Part shown: positions 40,534-46,192 of the stretch, in pieces | How the letters are laid out: every line of letters begins with the position of its first letter | How positions within the stretch are numbered: the stretch's first letter is position 1 | Origin: JAWAFD01 sp964467175 | Lineage (GTDB): Archaea > Micrarchaeota > Micrarchaeia > Anstonellales > J096 | Direction of reading: 5' to 3' | Length of the DNA stretch: 48,155 bases | Assembly (NCBI GenBank): GCA_964467175.1 | Contig: CAYXNY010000036.1 | Coordinates: 1-48,155 of the forward strand | Made by a program: the position numbers and the translations under genes | The notes under the pieces: generated by a model | Seen by the model: the letters and a program-made list of their open reading frames with translations, nothing else | What the model was told of the DNA's origin: nothing | Databases searched by the model: none

Positions 40534-40594
40534 GTTTTTATTTTTTGTTTTTTGCTGAAGCGGGTTTTTTCAGAGATAATTTGCAACAGGTTTA

Positions 40595-40612
40595 ATGTAA
40601 CTATAGTTACAT
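40595..40612. promoter_or_regulatory. TGTAACTATAGTTACA operator, site 4 (lhr)
   Basis: An 18-bp perfect palindrome ending 25 nt before the lhr ATG (40638). TATA-like elements lie on both sides (GTTTAATG at 40590-40597 and CTTTTTATTC at 40616-40625), so the site overlaps the core promoter. Confidence 0.85.
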
Positions 40613-40637
40613 AATCTTTTTATTCTCATCCTCCCAA

Positions 40638-43022
40638 ATGTTTTTTATGCTCGCGAAAGCATTCCTTGAGCGGTTTAAAGAGCCGACAGAGACACAAAAA
40701 AGGGCAATTCCGTTGATCCTCAGCGGAAAGAATGTCCTGATTGTTGCGCCAACAGGTTCGGGAAAAACAGAGGCGGCAGTTCTTCCTGTTTTTGAGCAGA
40801 TAAAAAACAAACAGCCGATTTCATTGCTTTACATAACGCCCCTCCGCGCGCTCAACAGGGATATGGAGCAACGGCTTGTTTATTGGGCAAATGTTGCGGG
40901 GGCAACAATAGAAGTAAGGCATGGGGACACTCCGGCGAAAATAAAAACAAAACAGGCAAAAAACCCTCCAAATGCCCTCATAACAACCCCGGAAACCCTT
41001 CAAATTCTTCTCGTCCTCCCGCAGTTCAGAAACCATCTCAAAAATGTTGGATGGGTGGTGGTGGACGAAGTGCATGAGCTTGTGGACAGCAAAAGAGGAA
41101 GCCAGCTCTCCTTGGGGCTTGCCCGTCTCTCTGAACTTGCGGATTTCAAAACAATCGGCCTGAGCGCAACCCTCTCCTCGCCGAAAAAAGCCGATTTGAT
41201 ATTCAACGGAAAACTTTACGATGTAGTTTCCGGGGGGGAGAAGGAATGGAAAGCGAAGGTAGAGATTGTTTCTGGAGACGAGAAAATAAAGGAATTTGTG
41301 CAGAAGCTTGCGGAAAAACACAAAATAATGGTTTTTGTGAATACGAGAAGCGAGGCAGAGCTTTACGGCTCTCTTTTCTCTGAATTTGCATTCGTCCACC
41401 ACGGCTCCCTTTCAAGAGAAGCTCGGGAGGAGGCTGAAAAAAAGTTTAAGAAAGGCGAGCTGAAAGCAATTGTCGCAACCTCCTCCCTTGAGCTGGGAAT
41501 AGATGTCGGCGATGTGGAACTGGTTGTGCAGATCGGCTCCCCAAAGCAGGTAAGCCGGTTCATGCAGAGGATGGGAAGGAGCGGCCATTCTCTAAAACAG
41601 GTTTCAAAAGCAATGATAATAGCGAGGAATGAGGAGGAGAAAAAAGAGAGCGAAGCAATAATAAAAAAAGCAAAAGAAGGATGGCTTGAAGAAGAAATGG
41701 AATTCATCAACCCGTTGGATGTGGTGGCGCACCAAATAGTTGGGCTGGCGTTCTCAAAAATCCCTCTCGCTAAAGTTCATGAAATATTAAAGAAATCGCA
41801 CATCTATACTATTGACTTTGAAAAGAGTAAAATTATTGCACAATTTTTAGAAGAAAATGGGTTCATTTTTTTGAATGAAGATGGAACGATAAAGGCAACC
41901 ACGAAAGGCAGGGAATACTACTTCAACAATGTTTCAACCATCCCCAGAGAGAGGCGCTTTCTTGTGAGAGAGGCCCAAAGCGGCAGCATAGTTGGCTATA
42001 TAGATGAAAAATTCGCCTCCCAACTCTCCGAAGGCGATTCATTCATACTGAAAGGAAGGCCATGGCAGGTTGCGAGCTTGGAGGAGGAGATAAAGGTAAT
42101 GCCGCTCTCCTCTGCGGCCATAACCGTTCCCAGATGGAAGGGGGAGGACCTGCCCGTAAGCAGGGAAGTGGCTAAAATGGTCTGCAATGACCTTTATGGC
42201 GAGGAAAAGGAGGATATCCTTGTTTACTATTCATGCCAAGGAACGCTGGCGAATAATGCCCTTCTCTCGGGCCTTAAAAGGGCTACTGAAGAACTGACGG
42301 GGGAGCAGGCGAACGGAATTTCGGATGCCTACAGAGTAATAATAAAACTGCCATTTCCGCTCGGGCAGCACATCCATAAAATAGAAAAATACAACATCCG
42401 CGCAATTGCAAGAAAAGCGGTTGAAGAGAGCTTCATCTTCTCCGTGAAGTTCACGCATGTCGCGAGAAGGTTTGGCATTTTAAAGGAAGACGCGCCTTTC
42501 AACCCGAGGCTTGCGAAATTCTTCAGAAACACGATCGTGTATGAAGAGGCGCTGAAAGAGGCGGAGAGATATTTTGATTTTGATTTTGAATTTTCTCCGG
42601 AGATTAGGGTTGTTGAGAGGTTCTCCAAACCCCTTCCCGTTGAGTTTTCGCCGGCAAGCTCCAGAATAGAAGCGTTCAAAAACGCTGTTGAGAGCCAGGG
42701 CGTAAAACTTTTTTGCGTTAATTGCAACGCAACAAAAATAACAACGATTGCAAGGCTTGAAGAAATGCCGAAATGCCACCGTTGCGGCGGCCCGATGGCG
42801 CTTTACACCGAGAAGGCAGATAAAAAAGAATTGGAATACAGGGCAAACCTAACGCTCGCATACGGAAAAAAAGCAATAGTCGCTTTGGCTGTTTTTGGAG
42901 TTGGCGCGAAAACAGCGGACAGAATTCTTAGAAAATTGCACCGGAATGAGCAGGGTTTTTGGCTGGACCTGATTGAGGCGCAAAAAACATTCTTAAAAAC
43001 GAGAAAATACTGGGAGGCATAG
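40638..43022 (+). CDS. lhr: Lhr-type large helicase with zinc-binding C-terminus
   Basis: 794 residues, superfamily 2 helicase of the Lhr-core type. Walker A APTGSGKT (residues 37-44), DEVHELV (motif II), SATLSSP (III), VATSSLELGIDVGDVELVVQIGSP and RFMQRMGRSGHS (V-VI) are visible, then the winged-helix and DUF1998-like C-terminal regions. A four-cysteine zinc site lies near the end: Cys693/Cys696 (CVNC) and Cys713/Cys716 (CHRC), followed by a helix-hairpin-helix-like segment FGVGAKTADRILRKLH. Lhr proteins unwind branched DNA and are tied to DNA repair. It stands alone, with its control region holding the palindrome. Confidence 0.93.
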   Translation: MFFMLAKAFLERFKEPTETQKRAIPLILSGKNVLIVAPTGSGKTEAAVLPVFEQIKNKQPISLLYITPLRALNRDMEQRLVYWANVAGATIEVRHGDTPAKIKTKQAKNPPNALITTPETLQILLVLPQFRNHLKNVGWVVVDEVHELVDSKRGSQLSLGLARLSELADFKTIGLSATLSSPKKADLIFNGKLYDVVSGGEKEWKAKVEIVSGDEKIKEFVQKLAEKHKIMVFVNTRSEAELYGSLFSEFAFVHHGSLSREAREEAEKKFKKGELKAIVATSSLELGIDVGDVELVVQIGSPKQVSRFMQRMGRSGHSLKQVSKAMIIARNEEEKKESEAIIKKAKEGWLEEEMEFINPLDVVAHQIVGLAFSKIPLAKVHEILKKSHIYTIDFEKSKIIAQFLEENGFIFLNEDGTIKATTKGREYYFNNVSTIPRERRFLVREAQSGSIVGYIDEKFASQLSEGDSFILKGRPWQVASLEEEIKVMPLSSAAITVPRWKGEDLPVSREVAKMVCNDLYGEEKEDILVYYSCQGTLANNALLSGLKRATEELTGEQANGISDAYRVIIKLPFPLGQHIHKIEKYNIRAIARKAVEESFIFSVKFTHVARRFGILKEDAPFNPRLAKFFRNTIVYEEALKEAERYFDFDFEFSPEIRVVERFSKPLPVEFSPASSRIEAFKNAVESQGVKLFCVNCNATKITTIARLEEMPKCHRCGGPMALYTEKADKKELEYRANLTLAYGKKAIVALAVFGVGAKTADRILRKLHRNEQGFWLDLIEAQKTFLKTRKYWEA

Positions 43023-43097
43023 CCAAGCATTTATAGGATTTATTTGATGTATGGGCGCTGAACCTCCTGGCAGCGATACTCGCGCTCATGAGCTACT

Positions 43098-43844
43098 TCA
43101 TAGTGAAGAAATAGCCGGCCTTCTTTCTTTTTTATTTTTTGCGTTCTCCCACATGAAACTAAAATAGCTTCTATACGCTTCTGCGGCGGTTTTGTTTTCC
43201 ACCAGTATCGCTTCCGGAGTTTTGCTCCATATAATTATTGCAATCTTGTTTCCGTATATATTCGTAACAACATTCGATTTTACTGTTTTCGGAACAAACC
43301 TGACCTCTGCTGTTTTTGAGGAAGCATCCCTCCTTCCCTCCCTTACCAAGCTCCTTACCTTTATTTTCCTTTTTTTCAACATCTGAACGAACCTCTGGGT
43401 GAAGGCGGGCATGCTTTTTTCAAGCTGGCCCTCCGACCCAAAAACTAGGTTTGGCTTCCCTTCATTGACAATATCCTCAAGAACCGTTCTTATCCCCCGC
43501 AGCCCTTTGAAAAGCCTTACATTCTCCTCAAGTTTTTTCTCTTTGTACTCTGCGTTCAGGAGGGGCATCGTCTTCAGCAGGCCGTCCCGCTTCTCATCCA
43601 CAAGCGTCAGGAGCTTCTCCGGAGAAGCGGGCTGGAACCATTTCACCTTCCCCACGATGACATAGCTTGCAAGCCCCTTTTCAATCAGAAGCTTCAGGGA
43701 GTTGTATGTGGATGTTCTATCTATCTGGGCAAGCTTAGAAACCTTACCTGCTTTCGCTGAGCCGAGCTGGAGGAGCGCAAAATAAACCTTCGCTTCGTTT
43801 TTTGAAAGCCCGCAGTTCTGCAGGACTTCTGCAACGTTCTTCAT
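43098..43844 (-). CDS. TrmB-family transcription regulator
   Basis: 248 residues from the ATG at 43844 (MKNVAEVLQNCGLSKNEAKVYFALLQLGSAKAGKVSKLAQIDRTSTYNSLKLLIEKGLA), a TrmB-type winged helix. The upstream codons to 43883 lie inside the control region. The C-terminal half (IRTVLEDIVNEGKPNLVFGSEGQLEKSM, VRFVPKTVKSNVVTNIYGNKIAIIIW, AAEAYRSYFSFMWENA) is the effector-sensing domain of TrmB/phospholipase D-like type; the ligand is unknown. It is divergent from the asparagine synthetase gene, and a perfect inverted repeat lies in the shared promoter (43847-43868), 2 nt from its own ATG. Confidence 0.88.
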   Translation of the reverse strand: MKNVAEVLQNCGLSKNEAKVYFALLQLGSAKAGKVSKLAQIDRTSTYNSLKLLIEKGLASYVIVGKVKWFQPASPEKLLTLVDEKRDGLLKTMPLLNAEYKEKKLEENVRLFKGLRGIRTVLEDIVNEGKPNLVFGSEGQLEKSMPAFTQRFVQMLKKRKIKVRSLVREGRRDASSKTAEVRFVPKTVKSNVVTNIYGNKIAIIIWSKTPEAILVENKTAAEAYRSYFSFMWENAKNKKERRPAISSL

Positions 43845-43846
43845 AC

Positions 43847-43868
43847 TGTTGTAAAAATATTTACAACA
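43847..43868. promoter_or_regulatory. Inverted-repeat operator in the TrmB/asparagine synthetase divergent promoter
   Basis: TGTTGTAAA (43847-43855) and TTTACAACA (43860-43868) form a perfect 9-bp inverted repeat across AATA. The repeat lies immediately upstream of the TATA-like TTTTTAAATAC (43871-43881) of the rightward gene and covers the start site of the leftward TrmB gene, so binding would affect both. Confidence 0.7.
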
Positions 43869-43912
43869 AATTTTTAAATACATGCTAACGCGCTAAAGAA
43901 AGGGGTGGTTGG

Positions 43913-44908
43913 ATGTTGGAGCAGCTTGCAAAGACGGAAAACAGATTTGAACTGATAAATTCTGAAGAGATGGCATGCATAGACAGGATAAACAGCAGCC
44001 TATATACCGGAGCTGTGGAATATTTCACAAAAAACGGGTTCTGCTGGGTGGAGGTGCCAACGCTGACGAAGATAACCGGCGCGTGCGAAAATGTAAACAC
44101 GCTTTATTCCGTAGACCATTTCGGCGTTGAAGCGTACCTTGCGCAGACAGGCCAGCTCTATCTTGAGGCAAAGATTCCTTCGCATAAAAAGGTCTGGACG
44201 GTAATCGCCAGCTCAAGGGCTGAGCCGGAGGTTGACGGAAGGCATCTGAACCAATTCACGCTGCTTGAATTCGAGCATGCCGGCGATTTTGAGTCCCTTC
44301 TTTTTAATATAGAAAATCTCGTAAAAAGTATGGTCAAGAAAGCATTAGAAAACAATGAGGAAGATTTTGAATCCCTGGGTGTTGGTATTGACGGGCTTTC
44401 CTTCTATACGAAAAAATTCAACCGCATTACCTATACCGAAGCCATTGAAATGTTGAAGAATGATTTTGGGGCAAAATGGGGAGACGACCTGAAATCAAAA
44501 CACGAGTTGTTTTTGGTTGATGCCCTTGGCGGCAGGCCTCTCTTCATAACCCATTACCCGAAGGAGATAAAATTCTTCAACATGCGCGTAAATGACGACG
44601 ATGATAGGATAGTGAACAGCGCGGATTTGATAATGCCTCACAGCGGGGAGAGCGTGGGTTCGGCCGAGAGGGAAAACGACTATGAAAGGCTTGTTAAAAG
44701 ACTGCTGGACAGCCCGATGTACAGAATACTTAAAGAGAGAGGGAGAAGCATAGATGATTTTGCCAGCTACTTAAACTTTGTGAAGAAAAACCCGATCCTG
44801 CATTCAGGTTGCGGAATCGGTTTCAACAGGATAAGCCAGAGTGTTATCCAGGCCAGCGATATAAGAATAGCGACAAACTATCCGCTGAACAGAGAGTCAA
44901 TATATTAG
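43913..44908 (+). CDS. Archaeal asparagine synthetase related to AsnRS (AS-AR)
   Basis: 331 residues with class II aminoacyl-tRNA synthetase core motifs but no N-terminal anticodon-binding domain: FTKNGFCWVEVPTLTKITGACE (motif 1), VWTVIASSRAEPEVDGRHLNQFTLLEFEHA (motif 2) and GCGIGFNRISQSVIQASDIRIATNYPLNR (motif 3). The archaeal AS-AR enzyme makes asparagine from aspartate with ATP and an amide donor. Compared with AsnRS/AspRS, the missing tRNA-binding domain argues for metabolic synthesis over tRNA charging. The GGTGGTTGG leader before the ATG at 43913 supplies a ribosome-binding site. It is divergent from the TrmB-type gene, which probably controls it. The stop is 1 nt from the 3' end of the tRNA gene. 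Confidence 0.85.
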   Translation: MLEQLAKTENRFELINSEEMACIDRINSSLYTGAVEYFTKNGFCWVEVPTLTKITGACENVNTLYSVDHFGVEAYLAQTGQLYLEAKIPSHKKVWTVIASSRAEPEVDGRHLNQFTLLEFEHAGDFESLLFNIENLVKSMVKKALENNEEDFESLGVGIDGLSFYTKKFNRITYTEAIEMLKNDFGAKWGDDLKSKHELFLVDALGGRPLFITHYPKEIKFFNMRVNDDDDRIVNSADLIMPHSGESVGSAERENDYERLVKRLLDSPMYRILKERGRSIDDFASYLNFVKKNPILHSGCGIGFNRISQSVIQASDIRIATNYPLNRESIY

Positions 44909-44923
44909 ATGGGCCGGATGGGA

Positions 44924-45069
44924 TTTCCGCAAGACAAACCTCATAGGGGGCTTCGCCCCCTCGCGGTTTTTCCTCGATTTCCCCTTCACCCCCCAAAATT
45001 TTTATTCAAATATGAGGGGGTTACGGAGGAGACCTAGAACCTAGGGGGAAACTTCCCCCTGGGTTTGGT
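44924..45069 (-). other. 146-nt intron in the T-loop of tRNA-Ile(UAU), position 59/60
   Basis: Splice sites fit a bulge-helix-bulge motif: outer helix ATGGG/CCCAT (the T-stem), a 4-bp central helix TTCG/CGGA, and 3-nt bulges AAA (5' side) and AAT (3' side), each cut after the second base. This restores the canonical T-loop TTCGAAT. Inside the intron, CAAACC pairs with GGTTTG near the ends, and two strong hairpins stand at 45043-45060 (AGGGGGA/TCCCCCT) and 44945-44961 (AGGGGGC/GCCCCCT). No protein is encoded in it and no C/D box motif is found. Confidence 0.85.
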
Positions 45070-45091
45070 TTCGAACCCATGACCTATGGCT

Positions 45092-45116
45092 TTCCTAGAT
45101 GTATTAGAGCGCGTCA
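45092..45116 (-). other. 25-nt intron at 37/38 of tRNA-Ile(UAU)
   Basis: Canonical position. Central 4-bp helix CTTA/TAGG with 3-nt bulges TAT and AAA and the anticodon stem as outer helix. The inner helix is weak (two pairs), so this is a relaxed bulge-helix-loop form. Confidence 0.85.
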
Positions 45117-45209
45117 TATAAGACCATCGCTCTAACCAGCCTGAGCTACCGGCCCTTCTTTTTTATAAATCAAGAAATGTTTAAAAATCCGCACCAACAA
45201 AACGAAATC

Positions 45210-45683
45210 ATGCTCGATTCGCTCGCATCGTTTGTGAGAAGGGTTGTGAATGCCGTAAGCGTTGGCATAAAGCTTTCGGATAGAGACATCTCACGCCTTA
45301 AATCTCTTTTGTTAAAAACAAAAAGAAGATATGAAATTTTTGCAGCAGCAATTCTCTCCTCTCTTAACGCGGGAGGAGCAAAAAAAGAAGATATTCAGGA
45401 TTTTGCCGCCCTTCTTGAAAAAGCAGAGGCAAACATAAACCAAGGAAAGCCGGCATTTGACCTTGGCATGAAGAAAAAACTCAAAGAAATTTTCCTTAAA
45501 TGCAGGCTCTCGGAAAAGGCTGCGGATAAATTCATGATCGAGTTTGATGCCCTCTTGGGCATCGAGATGAAAAATCAGATCGTCGGCGAAAGAAAAGAAA
45601 AAGTTGAAGAAGAGATAACTCCTCTTCCTGTTGAAGAGAAAAAAGAAGAAAAGAAAGAAGAGACGAGGAAGTACAAAATATGA
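45210..45683 (+). CDS. Hypothetical helical protein with acidic C-terminal tail
   Basis: 157 residues from the ATG at 45210. The earlier ATG at 45177 is rejected because the TATA-like GTTTAAAAATC (45179-45189) lies between them, 21-31 nt before 45210. The protein is helical (MLDSLASFVRRVVNAVSVGIKLSDRDISRLKSLLLKTKRRYEIFAAAILSSL), with a charged tail of alternating Glu/Lys (VEEKKEEKKEE). The gene that follows starts at ATGA overlapping its stop, so the two are translationally coupled. The function is unknown. Confidence 0.6.
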   Translation: MLDSLASFVRRVVNAVSVGIKLSDRDISRLKSLLLKTKRRYEIFAAAILSSLNAGGAKKEDIQDFAALLEKAEANINQGKPAFDLGMKKKLKEIFLKCRLSEKAADKFMIEFDALLGIEMKNQIVGERKEKVEEEITPLPVEEKKEEKKEETRKYKI

Positions 45684-46171
45684 AAACAAAACTTTCTCCA
45701 GAACTTTCCTATGTAATCGGCCTTTGGGGTGTCAGGCGAACAAAGGAAGGGATAGGGGTTGGGGGGCAGGATGTGATTCCTGCTTTTGTAGAAGAGAGCA
45801 TAAAACTAAAACTCACAGAACCAGGCAAACTTCTTCATTCTGAAAACGCTGTTTATTTCTACCATTCAAAATGGAGAAAATTTTTCCAGGAGGTATGGAG
45901 AGACCGGATGGAACGGTTCAAATACCTCAATGAATACTCGGCCAATTTTTTGGCTGGGGTCTTTGATGCCTGCGGCAAGGTCGATGACAAGGGAATCGTT
46001 TATATTGAGGGTTTTAGCGAGGATGAGATGGTTCTCTCACGGCTGGGCTTCAAGCCGAAGAAAAAAGGAAAAAAAATAGTCATAGGAAACCCCCGCGCAT
46101 TTCTAAAATTCATATATGATTTTTTGAAAGTGAAAAAGAGCGAAATGGAAAAGTATTTAAGTGTTAAATGA
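45680..46171 (+). CDS. LAGLIDADG-like protein, tentative
   Basis: 163 residues, coupled to the preceding gene through ATGA overlap. The segment ANFLAGVFDACGKVDDKGIVYIEG resembles a LAGLIDADG homing-endonuclease helix and following strand, and LSYVIGLWGVRRTKEGIGVGG near the N-terminus reads as the first of the two motifs. The acidic catalytic residue is present in the second (FDACG) but not clearly in the first, so it may be inactive or an RNA-binding relative. It lies 0.5 kb from the tRNA gene with introns, though it is not within an intron. A GTGAAA-type tail ends at 46171. Confidence 0.55.
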   Translation: MKTKLSPELSYVIGLWGVRRTKEGIGVGGQDVIPAFVEESIKLKLTEPGKLLHSENAVYFYHSKWRKFFQEVWRDRMERFKYLNEYSANFLAGVFDACGKVDDKGIVYIEGFSEDEMVLSRLGFKPKKKGKKIVIGNPRAFLKFIYDFLKVKKSEMEKYLSVK

Positions 46172-46192
46172 GAAAAAAATAGTGGTGAAGGG

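Larger units (their letters stand above)
44910..45155 (-). tRNA. tRNA-Ile (anticodon UAU) with two introns
   Basis: Reading leftward from 45155, removing 45092-45116 and 44924-45069 leaves a full 75-nt cloverleaf. Acceptor GGGCCGG pairs with CCGGCCC (44911-44917), with discriminator A at 44910 and no encoded CCA. The D arm is GCTC/GAGC, the anticodon stem ATGGT/GCCAT, the anticodon loop CTTATAA (anticodon TAT, 45118-45120), the variable loop AGGTC, and the T arm ATGGG-TTCGAAT-CCCAT. UAU reads the Ile codon AUA. A TATA-like ATTTTTAAACAT lies 23-33 nt upstream (45178-45188). Other readings of the loop break the BHB helices. Confidence 0.93.

Noticed and set aside
44924..45069. C/D box guide RNA within the tRNA intron
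   Set aside because: No C box (RTGATGA) or D box (CTGA) is present on the transcribed strand.
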